Of a stretch of DNA of 64,000 nucleotides, positions 13,663 through 26,300 are shown piece by piece. Numbering within the stretch: position 1 is the first letter of the stretch; every line of letters starts with the position of its first letter. The notes below the pieces were generated by a model. The model was not told the DNA's origin. It worked only from the letters and a program-made list of their open reading frames with translations, and did not search any database. The DNA lies in contig NC_054538.1 in assembly GCF_017654505.1 (NCBI RefSeq), positions 21,429,912-21,493,911 of the forward strand, written 5' to 3'. The DNA comes from Polyodon spathula. Its lineage: Eukaryota; Chordata; Actinopteri; Acipenseriformes; Polyodontidae. The translations under genes and the position numbers were made by a program.

Positions 13663-14752
13663 TGTAGAGAGTTGAGTGTTTTTCTGTTCCCCTGTTGGGA
13701 ACAGTTCCTTTGTCAGCAGTCTGGCCACATCGGGTATGATAAAGCAAAGCATGCCAGAAAAGCTGTCCGTGGCTGGCCAGGACTGTTGTGGCCAGTAGTG
13801 GAAAAGAGGCAGAAGTCTCAACAGCACACCCTTTGTGCAGCTTGTTTTGGAGTAGGGCCATTCAAAAAAATTTAAACTCATTTGTATTGCTTGAAAACAA
13901 ACTTCTCACAAAAAACTCTCTGAATTGCAAACAGCTGAACTGAATCCATCTCATTGTATTGTCACCCTTTCCAAAGGAAACTGGGTTTGAATGCAGTTCA
14001 ACTAAAGCATAAAAACTACAGAAGGGAAATGATAAATGAGCCTAACACTTGTGCTTCATACTTTATTTAGTGTTCCATCAGTTCTGTCATCAATGTAATT
14101 ATTTACTTATTTAGGTCAACAAATAAATATTGACACACATTTGTTTACCTGGTGTATATAGAGTGCTTGTAGCCATCATATGTTAAACATATAACATTCC
14201 ACTACCGTACACTGTAAGTATTTGATATTTACATTTTTAACTAAGGACTGTAGATCAGGGTTTCCCAAACTGTCTTGGCTCAAGGCCCCCATCACATTTA
14301 TTATCCTGACTGGGGATTAGTATAGAAATTTGAATTTGTGTTCTATGCATAGTATATTCACCCTCTTTTGCTGTATAATTGTACATATTTTTAGAGCAGG
14401 CATTGGAAATGAAGATTATAAAAGTATGATAAAGCTGAAATCATGGTAAGTGTTTGAAATAACTGCTGTGCTTTGTCAGGTGTCACAATTAATTGGGAGA
14501 GGTTTTACTTGGTGTTATTTTTGTATATATTTAATATAGAAGGAAAATGGCAACAATTGATTTAAGCCGAGTAAATAATGTAAAAACTGTTATAACCGCA
14601 GGACTCGATGTGAAGGGGTTAAAAGCCTTTACTGATGTGCTCCCCACAGACTCACTTTATACACCTGTTATCACTATTGTACAAGCATAAAACTGGGGAA
14701 ATAGAAGTTGGTGCCAATTTAATTGGAACAACAATAAAGTATAGTTGGTTAC

Positions 14753-15525
14753 TGTGGCAAAGTGGTGAGTGAATACAGGTGAGTGCAGTGCAGAGTAGAT
14801 TAATCACACACACACTATTGCTTTCAGGTGCAAGAGTGTTTATTGAAATAATTACAATGTCCATAGCCTTAAAGCAAACACCTGTAAATAATAAATGGAG
14901 GAGTGATACAGCGGCGTGTATCACTCATAATTGTAATCCCCGGGTTTCACCCGAAACCAAAAGTCCAAGTTTTACACACACACACCCACACTAAACACAA
15001 AACACAAACGCAAGACAGTGAGTGAAATTAGGTGCTAGTGGTGTAATTACAATACTCTGTGAAATGCAGGGGTGAAAGTGATGTCCGGGTTGATGCTGGC
15101 TTGCGCTACAGCTCTGGATCGTGTTACTGGTAGTCTATTAAGAAAAACAACAGTCACAGCCGACATGAACAAACACAAACAAACACTCATGGTTTTCAGC
15201 AATACTTTTTACTACTTTAAGGTCATATCCAACCATTTACAAAGGAACAGATTACTTTGCTACACCCCTATTTTATACCCTTGCTCATGATCCCTTGGTT
15301 AACGAGCGCATCTGCTTCTCCAATCCACGGATGCCACGCTGTTTCCCGTCCAGGTCATTGAGTTTGGGTACCGTAGCTCAGTCCCTTTTCTAGCCGTCTG
15401 ACTTCATCGACCCATGGGAAGAAAGTGTCATGCCGTTTAGTTCAGGGTATTCTGTTCCCCTTACCTAGAGCCCTCACAGGTCGGGAAGCAGATTTAACAC
15501 CATGTGTCATTCAATCTCTGTCACA
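14753..15525 (-). mobile_element. Solo LTR, 773 bp, with target duplication
   Basis: On the minus strand it begins TGTGACAGAG and ends CTTTGCCACA. The 5-bp GTTAC lies on both sides (14,748-14,752 and 15,526-15,530). A TATA box (GGGTATAAAATAGGGG on the minus strand, about 15,266-15,284) and a later AATAAACACTC signal (about 14,830-14,845) are placed as in a U3-R-U5 order. No second LTR or internal region is present, so it arose by LTR-LTR recombination. Confidence 0.8.
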
Positions 15526-16206
15526 GTTACCCGGATACTATTTGGTTACCAGGTTAAACAGACAGCAAACCTACTTTGTCTTAACCAGCATACCTGTGTT
15601 TAGGCTCACTCCTTTTTGTGTGTGGGGAGGTGATGCATTTAGATGCCAGTAGGTTTGGTGTACATGCACCTATGTGGAAGGATGGGTGTATAAAAATAAC
15701 ACTTCTTGCAAGTGTCCTTGTCCAGACTTTGGTAATCCATACTTTCTGGATGTTAGGAAACCTTAGACAGTGGTGCATTCTAAGAATATAAAAAGAGGAT
15801 TCCAAAATTCCCACAGGCCTGAAGAGCTTGTGTTGTGTTAAAGATGTGCCAGGTGCTCGGTGACAGTACATATTGATCAACTCTATTTAAAGCAATAGGT
15901 CTCTTTTAAATGTTACTGTGAATAGATTAAATATAGACTTGTATGTTGAATTCTGCAATTAGTGGTATTTTATATTCTTGTAAATATAAGCTAACAAAAA
16001 ATGCCTTGCCCTTGCGTCACAGTACTATTCTTAAAGCATTAGTATGACAGGAGATCATTGCACTACTTTGCATCTACTCGTGTGCTACTATTTGTTTAAT
16101 CAATAAATTCAGGTGACCCTAAACAGGGAGGTTTCACAGGGAGAGGGCAAGGAAACAGACCTGAAAATAGCATGATAATTGTCTAGGGTGGTGTGATTAA
16201 AATGTT

Positions 16207-16366
16207 GGTAACACTTTACATTGTCTCTAATTACTGCGTATTTACATAGTAGTTACTTAGTAAATACATGTGGACTTACAAGTAATTACAATGTTATTAT
16301 GCATAATTACAATGTACTTAATGTGTAAATATTTGTGCATAATATAACCCTAACCCTAATCATTTT
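16207..16366 (+). mobile_element. MITE-like repeat with telomere-like end (copy 1)
   Basis: It begins GTAACACTTTACATTGTCTC, has alternating TTTACATAGTAGTTACT and AATTACAATG blocks, and ends with AACCCTAACCCTAATC. Copies occur at 23,240-23,395 and 29,740-29,925 (both inverted), which defines it as a dispersed element. No ORF. Confidence 0.55.
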
Positions 16367-16383
16367 CTGATACAGTTGTGTAG

Positions 16384-16675
16384 CTGGGGTTGGAGGAGCC
16401 AGCCTTGGCGTTGTCTGCATGTCTGCTGACAGCCTCGCCATTGGCAGCATTTCCACTGCCAGTGGCGCAATGGGAGGAGGAACTTGACCTGTTATCAGCA
16501 TTTCCACTGACAGCAGGTCCAAAGGAAGAGGACCTTGATCTGCTGGCAGCATTTCTGCTGCCAGGATTGCCCAGGTTGGAGGAGTCAACCTGGGATCTGT
16601 CAGCTACTCCGCTGACAGCATTGCCACCATCAGCCTTGCCACTACCAGCAGGTGCGCTGACAACATTGCCAGCCA
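16384..16675 (+). other. Repetitive ORF adjoining the family B LTR
   Basis: The plus frame (16,390-16,680) has a repeated motif of about 15 residues: EEELDLLSAFPLTAG, then KEEDLDLLAAFLLPG, then a weaker third unit. It ends just inside the LTR (LTTLPAM-stop). The minus frame from the ATG at 16,676 is also open for 106 codons (MAGNVVSAPAGSGKADGGNA, Ser/Gly/Asn-rich). Orientation of the LTR favours the plus frame as the element's own. I recognise no domain; it resembles the short repetitive ORFs of small LTR elements such as the one at 45.4-45.8 kb. Confidence 0.4.
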
Positions 16676-17186
16676 TGTGACGGGGAGCCCCGCCCCCAAG
16701 TATATATTGTGCGCCATTATTATGATTAATTGTAAAATTTATATTTGTACTATGATTTATATTATATATGTGTTATATATGACGGCGAAAAGCCTGTATT
16801 ATTGTTTGCAGCGTGGTCGAAAAACCACCGCCATTATTTGTTATTGTGTAATGTTTTAAAATACCCTGTGAGAATGTGTGACTGTCAGCTACTGATTTTT
16901 TAACTAACTGACAGTCATGTACACTTAGTAAATCCATGCAGAATGTGACTGAGGGATAATTGATAGTTAGTCCCTCGGTCACACATATAAAGAGACCTGC
17001 AGCTTGGCTGCACATTGAGAGAGTGTTCGTAAGTGGAGAACGAGAGTGGAGACGGGAAGTAAAAGATCATTTAGAAGAAAATGACAATTGATAAGCGGGC
17101 TGGTTATTAAACCAGCACAGTACTTGTTATTGTTTGTTGTTCGTCAAACAAGCCTGCCCATCATTACACAAGGGTAGCCTGTGACA
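16676..17186 (+). mobile_element. LTR (probable 3' LTR), family B
   Basis: It begins TGTGACGGGG and probably ends GCCTGTGACA. CACATATAAAGAGACC (about 16,981-16,996) looks like a promoter, with GC-richer transcribed sequence after it. A tandem-repeat coding segment directly to the left suggests the end of the internal region, making this the 3' LTR of a plus-strand element. The internal GGCGAAAAGCCTG block is shared with the minus-strand LTR piece at 23.1 kb. Confidence 0.55.
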
Positions 17187-17189
17187 CAC

Positions 17190-17995
17190 TTTCCATGGTC
17201 TCACACAAAATATTCTTACAACACACAAAGCTGTCAATTTATATCTATTTTGTTTAGCTCTTTACCCACTGTCCTCAAATTAAGTTTTGTTTTTTCAAAT
17301 AAACTGTTTACATTATCGTTTCTGAGCAGGCCTTATCAAAAAATTATCTAAAATGTAGCTTCCTTAATCACATGGAACGTCTGTTACTTTACTTGCTAAA
17401 AATAAAGCTGCTTCACCTCTTGCTCATAAGCAAAATATTTATATTGCCTGGTGGCTTGATAACAAGTGTCAGCAGTTGGAAATGAAAAGAGTGTTAACAG
17501 ATTTACAACTCGCCAGTAAAAAAGAGATTGGAGACCGTTTAAAAAGAAATCTATCCTCATTATTCCTAGTCAGAGGTGGTTTGCATGACAGACGTATTGT
17601 AATGGAAAACATTTCCTTGTCATAAAAAAAGCCCACAGTCATCTCTCATTGTCCGTCTAAAAACCCTGCAGGAGGTAAGTAAAACAAAACAGTAAAAAAA
17701 AACAGTGTTTACACTGGACAGGAGACCATTTATTATGATCAGGAATATTGTTCCAACCATCCTTGGCAAGGTAAGAAGTAGCCCACCGCCCAAATCTGTT
17801 TTATATTTGTCCAAGGGAGACTGTTGTTAAGAAGTGGTTATTGAGATATATTCACAAATATTACTGGTGTAAAGTCATGATTTGGTATGCTGTTTAGTAT
17901 GGGTATCAAAACATAACCTTAATTGGGTCGGACAGTTTTAAACTTATCCCAAACCCTACAATTATATAATTGTAGTATCAGAATATCATGTTGCT
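17190..17995. other. Unassigned AT-rich DNA
   Basis: No recognised features between the family B LTR and the DIRS/Ngaro-type relic. Confidence 0.5.
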
Positions 17996-19439
17996 ATATT
18001 TGAAATGTTAGCCAATGTAGTTCGGGGGGCGTGGAGCTGGGGGCTTCCAATTTCCTGTCAATTAGTACCTATTTTCTATTTAAGCCCTGATCACTTGCTC
18101 CTTCACTGTCTAGTGTTTCATTTTTGTAGCAAACACTCCGACGCCGTCATTTCATGCTTCACTGCTAAACTTCGTTGCCTTTCACTGCAGGCCACTTCTT
18201 TGCGCAGCGCACTCAATATATTATCAATTATTTTCCTGCCTGCTCCGATGATTCTTCTCATCATTCAGCTTCTCTATTCAGCTGCAGGAGCGCCAACGTT
18301 AGTCTTTCCTGCTCCATCCAGCTTCCAGCCCAGCAACAGCACCGTCCAAACCGCAGCTTCATTACTCAGCCTGTCCGTGTCTTTATTAGAAAGACTGGCC
18401 CTCTGCTAAAACTTTCAAAGCTCCTTTGACAAGACATCGACATTTCCATTGTCAGTGATTGCCTTGCCATAGCTCCTCTTTAAATCCACCACAAAGCTCT
18501 GTCAGCTGAATCTTTACTCTTTGCTTGCAATCAAATGCCTCTCCCCCGCTCTCAGAGCCAGCACAATTTACCGTTCCTTCAAAAGATCCTGCCCTGGATT
18601 TCTATTAGCTACGTTCAACGTTTTAAAAAGACCTATCCAGCCCATTTCATGGTCCATTTCAGCCTGTGGTGGCTCGTGCTTTTGACTGGTCACAACATGC
18701 TCCAACGACACTGCTGTACTGCAACTTTTCCACCGGTGCCTCTCAGATGATGGTTACCACAGCAATGCCCTCATTAAGTGACTGTGGGGAGTGGTAAGTT
18801 GCCATGGTGACCAGGCAGCTTCATCAGGCACTGCGAGCTCCATACCTCAGTACTGCAATCTTCTGGCTTCCTGTTGCTGCACTTTCACAACCGGTGAGGG
18901 TGCATTCAACTCGCTGAATTGTGACATCTAAATACTGCGTTAACAAATTAATATACATGACTAACTGTTCCCCTCCTGCCTCAACCTTTTGCATACCTAT
19001 ATCAAGTGACATTCTTCAATTTCAACTCTTCCCCTCGTCGAAGACTCGGTCATGAAGCAACACACTCAGCTGCTTTTTGAGATGCTCAGAATCTACCATT
19101 AAAGAAATGTCCAGCTTCCCTGCATCAGGCATCCATTCCTGCAATTAATTCCTGTTCCCAGATTCGTGTTTCCTCATCTGGCTCCGCTTCTCCATTCTGA
19201 CCAGCACCTTATTCACCTTATTCAACTTTCAAAGTCATCATTTCATCATAGCAAGCCGCCAGTCAGACACAGGACCACGTCTTACGATTATCAACGTTCA
19301 GTCAATGTTCTGGCTCCATCTAAATCTGCCTCTCAAAGACCAATATTCATCGCACTCTACCGATGGTAGTCCTCCGTTCACCATTCCAGATCTCTGCTTC
19401 AGCAGATCTCTGCTCTCTACAGTTGGGCCTCTGACCTCT

Positions 19440-19729
19440 GCTCACTACTGCAGATCTCCACTCCCGCTTCAGATTTGGCCACTACTGCAGCAGGCCTCCC
19501 TCCTCGACTCCACCCCACCCCATCATGCCGTATAGGTGCAGCCACCTCTTCTGCGAGGGCCAACATCAATCACAGCCCGATTAAGAATGTGGGGAGCTGG
19601 TCCTTCTCTGCGGTGGATTCTTACATTCATTCATCCTCCTCTGATATAGTTGCTGCTCATTTTAAAATTGCTAGCATGCCCGGAGTGGAGGCTTCCTGTC
19701 TGACAGGGCCACCAGAGGTTTTCCCCTAA
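19440..19729 (+). pseudogene. DIRS/Ngaro-type tyrosine recombinase, C-terminal end, copy 3
   Basis: In one frame the sequence reads CRIGAATSSARANINHSPIK, then NVGSWSFSAVDSYIHSSSSD and IVAAHFKIASMPGVE. This parallels copy 2 (SFRIGAATSATKANINQHLI, AVETYIRSSSSE). The nucleophile Tyr is in DSYIH. A one-base deletion just before CRIG breaks the H-x-x-R motif (PTPSCR in place of PHSFR). Only about 95 codons are recognisable. Confidence 0.75.
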
Positions 19730-20264
19730 TTAGCCTCAAGGGTTTTTTTTCTCTCCACTGAGCAGCAAGTATATACATAGTCACATCCTACTAAATTACT
19801 AACTGTCCTCCTGTTTGTCCCGTTTTATCCTTCTGGTCTTTTGTTTATGTTTTAATGTGCTGGCATGTGCTGTCTTTTGTTCGTCTCACAGTGTGGGAGA
19901 TTTCGCGGGGAGTGCCGGGAGTCCATCCTTTGGGGGGCAAGTGAGTCTCATTCGTCTCCCTTACCTTCATGGGGTTTCTCACCATGTGAATCAGAGCGGA
20001 GTCCCCGGCCACACTCTGTCCTTTCACAGCTTCTGCGCTTATCTTACCTCACTCGAGGCTTTGTTCTATACTTTGCCTTACTTATTATTTATTTCAGGTC
20101 CCAGGCAGCGTGAAGTCTCAGCCAATTGGGGGTCTAACAATGACCCTTTACAGAAGTCTCAGATGCTGGGTACCTCTCTGTCTCATTTCGTGTCATCTAC
20201 TGGGACTGACTTCCTCCCGAGGGGCAGCTCCACGTGTCATAACCCTTGTATGTGTTTTCGATTG

Positions 20265-20708
20265 CTGGGTCCTTTGCCCCTGGGTTGTGTCGGCATCGTC
20301 ACCCTCAGTCAGTGACCATCTTTCTATCCTGTTTCGGGTGCTGAGTTCTGTGGCCCTGGGTTGTGTCGGCATCATTGCCCTCAGTCAGTGACCATCTTTC
20401 TATCCTGTTGGTTGCTAGGTCCTCTGCCCCTGGGTTGTGTCTGCATCGTTGCCCTCAGTCAGTGACCATCTTTCTATCCTGTTTTGGTTGCCCGGTCCTC
20501 TGCCCCTGGGATGTGTTGGCATCGTTGCCCTCAGTCAGTGACCACTTTCTATCCTGTTTCAGTTGCTTGATCCTCTGCCCCTGGGTTGTGTCGGCATCGT
20601 TGCCCTCAGTCAGCGACCATCTTTCTATCCTGTTTTGGTTGCCTGGTCCTTTGCCCCTGGGATGTGTCGGCATCGTCGTCTTCAGTCAGTGACCATCTTT
20701 CTGTCCTA
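20265..20708 (+). repeat. 76-bp tandem repeat, six copies
   Basis: Units begin at 20,312, 20,388, 20,462, 20,538, 20,613 and 20,689 (GTGACCATCTTTCTATCCTG), preceded by a partial unit from 20,265. Spacing is 74-76 bp. Each has TGCCCCTGGG, TGTGTCGGCATCGTTGCCC and CAGTCAGTGACC. It occupies the place of the terminal repeats in copy 2 but the sequence is different. Frames running through it are by-products. Confidence 0.9.
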
Positions 20709-20719
20709 GGTTCCATGTC

Positions 20720-22450
20720 TGGCTCTGCTGGTCTGCTACTGGAGTCAGGGCCTTGCCCGCTCCTCTATCCTAAGTCCGGTCCTTTCAGCTCACGCCCCAT
20801 GAACTGCAAGGTAAATTCAAGTCAAAAGAGACTGGACGTACCTTAGTAGTGTGCAGTGATGCACCAGATTCTGATGTGTACCAGGAAATTACACGACACT
20901 ACATTTTGGTACTACCTTTAGGTTATCAGAAGATTATAGTCAAATCAACATACAGCATAGAATTTGTGTTAACAGGATGAGCTTTCATAACCATGTATCC
21001 ATAGTAACCATGTAATTACTATGTCAATGTGCGTGTAATTATCATTTTACGAGGAGAACGAGTCATGAACAAATTAATAATTAATAAAATATAAAGGTAA
21101 ACTAGCTATCTAGAAATACTACAATATTTAGATGCAAGAAGTGGGAGTGTACAGTACCTATGGGGAAGTATGGGTGCATACAAAATCCTACTGGATTGCA
21201 AGTGACCTTAGTAATTTATACTTCCTGGAAGTTCTGCACCTTGTAATTTCCTAATGATTACAGTCAGACCTGCATGCACTGTTGAAAATTCAACCTTCAA
21301 TATTATTGCATAAATATCTGCCATCCACAAGGCTCCAAGTCTGAAAACTTGGACCTCATTTAGGTATGGATTTTACCAAGCTGTCCAATACTGTTGCAAG
21401 CAGAAGCCAATTGGAGCTGTAGCAAGCCTGCAAAGTTCATCCACACTTGAATTGTGTCTGCATAGATAACCAGCTGTCTGTATTTGGCAGTCACAGGAGG
21501 GCTTGACACCCTCTTTCCTGCTTTTCAGTTTTTAGTGTTCTTGAAAACCATGTTAAAAATACCAGCTCTAATTACAATTCCAGTAAAATGTGGGAGAAGA
21601 AGTTTATCTGCTTGTTTTGTTTCTATATAAACTCCTTAGTCTGGTGGTACAATTGAACAAAGTGTGCTGGGCTCATGGAGTGGTATAGCAACCACATTTT
21701 TAATGGGGGGGTGGGGTCTTGTGTCCATCTAAAACTGCCTTTGGGAATTGTACATGCACAAGGTTAGTGCAGAAATGGCTGAACTAATGAAAAAGCACCC
21801 AGTACTTTGAATGTTTTCTTATTGTCAGAAATGAAATTCGCATTAACAGTAAAATGACATCCACTGGCTGTTTATGACCACAGTGGTGTTTCTCTTTATT
21901 TTAAAAGTATGATTGAACTCCAGACTAATATAAAAAAATAAAATAAAACCTGAAACAGAAAAACTGTCAGTCAACCATTATCAAGTATTCATAAGAACTA
22001 AAAGCCCTGGCATAGTGTGACTTTTGAGTTGGAATTTAGGGAACATAAAAATTACAAATGAAAGTGCAGCCAGGGAAGTACTGTAGGGTGAAGCTGCCCA
22101 AGGCTATGATTGCCTTAAAGGTAAAGAACAGCTTAAAATCAATGTGGAATTCAATTTCCAATGCAGTGGCCACATGACTGCGTTCCGGTGGGTAGAGTTA
22201 GTCTTTTTGTGCTTGTTATTGTGTATCAGTTGCAGTCTATTCAATGTTACACCTGAACATCAATAATGTATGTACTTAAAATTACATTTTGGGTTAGTAG
22301 GTCTCATATTAGTAAACTATGAAGGCAAACACTGTATCAAAGTAATGCTGTAAGTTAAAGTCATGACTGTTTTTTATATAATTTTTTAAATAGTGGTTTG
22401 AATCACTTCTTTCATTTTACAATGTTGCTTTCTCACAAATTTATTGAAGG
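20720..22450. other. Unassigned AT-rich DNA
   Basis: A weak resemblance to the MITE with ACATAGTAATTAC-type blocks occurs at about 20,980-21,060. Otherwise nothing was recognised. Confidence 0.45.
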
Positions 22451-22459
22451 AGTTTGTAT

Positions 22460-22853
22460 TCTCTTTTTTTTATTTAGTTGTCACCAATGTTTTTTTTACC
22501 CTGGTTTTCTCCTCAATTTGGAATGCCCTGGTTCACTGTTGCAACTCCCCAGTGACTTGGGAAAATGGAGGCTGAACACTGTGGATCAACAGTGAAGCCA
22601 CCAGACCTATAGTGCTGTAGAACAACAGATATCTGAACAGCTCTACTGCAGACCTGCAGTGCCCTATCAGCCACTGGGGTTGCTGATGTGTGGTGGATTG
22701 CCCTGCTGACCTAAGCCCTCCTTACCTGGCCAATTGTGTTCTGCACCCTAGGAACCCCCAGTCACAGTTGGCGATGATATGGATTTGAACCTGCGATCTC
22801 CAGGCTATAGGGCACATTCTGCACCTTTACTGGATGTGCCACTTGGGAGCCCC
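22460..22853 (-). mobile_element. tRNA-derived SINE
   Basis: Read on the minus strand it begins GGGGCTCCCAAGTGGCACAT and has a B-box-like GCAGGTTCAAATCC about 60 bp in, the two halves of a tRNA-type polymerase III promoter. It continues with a long body including CACAATTGGCCAGG. It ends with GGCATTCCAAATTGAGGAG and an A-rich tail. This matches my memory of an abundant fish SINE seen in sturgeons. The copy is about 390 bp and diverged. Confidence 0.65.
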
Positions 22854-22939
22854 TTGTCTTTTTAAAGTAATATTTCTAAAAGGTGTAGACATGGCATTAT
22901 GGTATTGGTAGACAGCTGTTTTACTGTTGGTTCTCTTGA

Positions 22940-23236
22940 CTCACGATTTGGTCTCTCCTCCGACACTCTCCTCCTATGAGTCCGGAATGGGTCTCTTATA
23001 TTGGTGGCTGGAGCTTTAATTATTCATTAATAAATTCTCTTATTAAGGCTCCAGCCACATTCCCACAGTTTTTATTGGGATAGGGAATTCAACCCCATCC
23101 ACGCTCGTTACACTTTATATGACCGGCTTTTCGCTGGTCTCAATAATAAATAATAATGTTGGACAGCTTTTGTCCATCTGTACATAAACACAAATAAATA
23201 ATATATAAATACACAAGGGGTGGGCACCCCGTCACA
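22940..23236 (-). mobile_element. LTR fragment, family B relative
   Basis: On the minus strand it starts TGTGACGGGGTGCCCACCCC and contains AGCGAAAAGCCGG, as in the 16.7-kb LTR. It has a hairpin of 17-bp arms with one mismatch (23,004-23,020 and 23,042-23,058). The 3' boundary is not clear. Confidence 0.5.
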
Positions 23237-23239
23237 CTC

Positions 23240-23395
23240 TCTAATCATGTGAATATAGTAGATTAAGTACAATGTAACTATGCATACTAACAATGGAATA
23301 ATGTGTAAGTATACATGTATTTACTGAGTAACTACTATGTAAATGCACAATATTAATTAGAGAGACTTAATATAAAGTGTTACTGACGTAATATT
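23240..23395 (-). mobile_element. MITE-like repeat (copy 2)
   Basis: The inverted copy of the 16.2-kb repeat reads GTAACACTTTATATTAAGTC on the minus strand, then ACATAGTAGTTACTCAGTAA. The telomere-like part is missing. It abuts an LTR end at 23,236. Confidence 0.5.
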
Positions 23396-23399
23396 GTTT

Positions 23400-26300
23400 C
23401 ACCACTGACAGAACCATTACCATTATATAACACAGACTAGCATCTATACTTTTGGTATGTACAGAGTTTAATGTTATCATTGATTTTGTGTAGATCTTTT
23501 CACAAATTTGTAAAGCAGAACTTTCCCCTATCCTCCTGTAGCAGTGTGTAGTATCAGTATGATAGTTAATGAAACTGGTTGAGGAGGCCCTACAGCTATT
23601 ACTGAGTGTGACAGCTGAAAGCCATACATCGCAATGCAATGCATAACAGACAGGTTTATGTAACAATTTGAGTTTTTTCACTGCCCATGAGAAACACTTA
23701 CAGATACTGTGTATAATGTTCAATGGCACTCTTTGCACCAACAACAGCCCTTCACATGCTGCTTCACCAGACTCAAAAAGACATAGGACAATTACAGGAG
23801 ACCAATCATCCAAGCTAGTGGATGGCAGTGATGAAGGTGAATGCTGACGGGTGTGAGTCAACATTTGCTCCTTGAATTATTCAGTGGAGGTGAAAGTTCA
23901 TGGATTCAAGGCAGCAGAGTGCTTTTAACACCTCCCAGAACTATATGGATGAGGGTGTTACCCTCAATCACTAGGAAAGTAGCATGCAAATGCAGTGAAT
24001 TCTGGGTAAAATCATCTAAAAAACAATCAAGGTAAGATTGGGTGCCTGTCCATAGGCACGTCCCATCTGTGTAGTGTAGCATTTTGTTGAGTGAAACACT
24101 GGGCATGATCTTCTTGAATATTTTGTTTGTGTGGTTAGGGGGATTTTCATACTGAACTCACAAAACAATGACATAAACTAAAATGTGATAATAACATATA
24201 ATATAGAACCAGCAGGGAAAAAAATGATCTTGTAATGAAAAGTGAAGTAAGAAAACACTGCACTGATACTCTGGAGAACAAATGGCCTTACCTTTTAGAG
24301 GAAATGTCCAAAATATGTTTATATTTGGCAGAGGTTAATAGGCCTGTAAAGTTTTGTCAGCTTAAAGCACTGGAATGATGAGACGTGAAAGACCTAACAC
24401 GGTGTTAGTTTAATGTAGTTTTATTTGCACATTCACAATATTGTTTGTCATTTAGTATCACTTAGATTACTATGATTTATAATGAGTGTTGGTTTTGTTT
24501 ATTCTCTATTGAATTATTGTTTGATCACAGCATAAAGTGTGTGTGTGAATATTTAAATTATTTTGTGTTCCTACCCCTTCAGAGCGTGGAGTCGATTTCT
24601 AGTGATTGACAGCTGTCCTCCGAGTGGGAGCAAGACGGCATGAGAAGCGTTGATTGAATCGATTTGCACTTACGGTTTACTTAAAAAGGCGAACAAGTTT
24701 GGAAGGAGAGAGAATGGAGAGGGCAGAATGAAAAGCAGACCTGTGCCTTGTGTTCAAAGGCATTTCTTTGTTTGTCTGTTGTTATTGTGTGAGATATGAG
24801 ATACCTTTGGTCTTTTGTGTTTTTAATTCTGGTTTGGTTTTTGTGAAACTAACAGATTGCAGACCACGTGTTGCTGATGGCAAGAAAGCACATTCAGTAT
24901 TATATTTGTTAAGTGATCAGAGATATTGTATCTAACTCTTAGAATATGCATTATAAACGAGAAATGTCTAGTGTTAAAGAAAATGGTTTACAGAATAAGA
25001 GATTACAGAAAGGAAAGGCTATTGGTTAGATATATTCGTGAATAGTATACAGCTCATTGATTCCTTAGTCAAACGATTACAATGACCACAACATTATTAG
25101 CATACATGGCTAAGATACTAATATTTATTATGGTTAGTCACACAAAGTGGTCTACTTTGCATTAGCATTTTCAATACTCATTTCTCATTTCAATCAATCA
25201 TATTTCATATCAAAATGCATGAGAATTAACTCAACTTCCCATTCAGAACGGAATCCAATATTCAATTAACTAATTTATCAAATGACTTTTACTGTGTTAA
25301 TTTAGTTTACATGTGATCTACCAAACTGACAATATGTTATCAATCTCAATTGATTCTATATTGAAATTAAGTCAGAAATGGGGCAATGATCAAATTCTCT
25401 GCATTTATTAGTCAACTCCTTTGAATTACACATTTCAACAAACAAAATTTCTTGCACATTCCAAAACAGGAAGTTATATTCTATTCTAGAACAATTTATC
25501 TACTAACTTGATAACATTAGCTACAGTTAATTTCTTGAGTCATAAAATGCTTTATATTTGATATGTTGAATACATATCGATTTTAAACAAAGAAGTCAGT
25601 CTTCTTAGGGTGATGAGAACACTGCACTTTCTCCTCTCTCTCTGGATCTGAAGTTCCACAGAAAGAAAAGAAGCCGGTTGTCATTGAAGTAGGCATTGCA
25701 CTGCGTCAGCTCTCAGCAAAACAATAGTTATTTTCAAAGGGAGACAGCTGTTGATTTCCAATAGTCTTGTAACATTATCTTTGACTTGTCGGAAGGTTTC
25801 CAACTGGAAATAGCTCAGTTGATCAGACGTAACTCACAGTTCAAAAAATGCGTTGCAACTGAAATGTTTTGTAGTTTGTAAAAGTGTTCTTGTTGCAGTT
25901 CTTTTGTACAGGCTATGGGACCTGCCACAGGCACAGCTGCTGGCTAGTTGTTTCTGTTCATTTCATGGTTGGTTTCAAGCAGCAAAATAAAAACAAAGGC
26001 CCGCTTTTGGATCAATGCAGTGCCCTGTTTCCTGGTTCAGTCTCTTGCAGAGCAGAGAGCAGGGCCCTCTTCAGAGCTTTCAGTCTCCTCTTAGCCTTCT
26101 CAAGACATTATTTTAGACATTTTTTGAACCGGATTCTACCTTTTTATTTTCTGCTTGTCTCAGTCTTTTGAATTAAACTCTGACCCATCTTGATTGGATC
26201 GTTGAATTCGTTGCTGGTGTTTAAAGTCACGCAACTTTCCTAAGCACTGGTTGGTGTGTCTCTGGGCCTCTCATTCTCCTTGCCCACAGCTCGTGATTGA

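Larger units (their letters stand above)
18000..20708 (+). mobile_element. DIRS/Ngaro-type relic, copy 3
   Basis: The YR C-terminal region (19,440-19,729) is followed by a 3' region alignable with copy 2: AGCATGCCCGGAGTGGAGGC against AGTATGTCCGGAGTGGGGAC, then GGGAGTCCATCCTTTGGGGG against AGGGGTCCATCTTTTGAGGG. It ends with 76-bp tandem repeats. Upstream, gag-like traces at about 19,050-19,330 lie directly before YR, so RT is missing here too. The 5' limit near 18,000 is a guess based on base composition. Confidence 0.6.

Noticed and set aside
14260..14330. CAGGGTTTCCCAAACT word resembling a hAT terminal repeat
   Set aside because: No matching second end or 8-bp target duplication was found.
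18005..18429. Ser/Leu-rich plus-strand frames
   Set aside because: No motif and no convincing match to the gag of copy 2; probably untranslated region of the DIRS/Ngaro-type relic.
20193..20846. Overlapping frames around the 76-bp repeat
   Set aside because: Repeats of 76 bp produce periodic frames on both strands.
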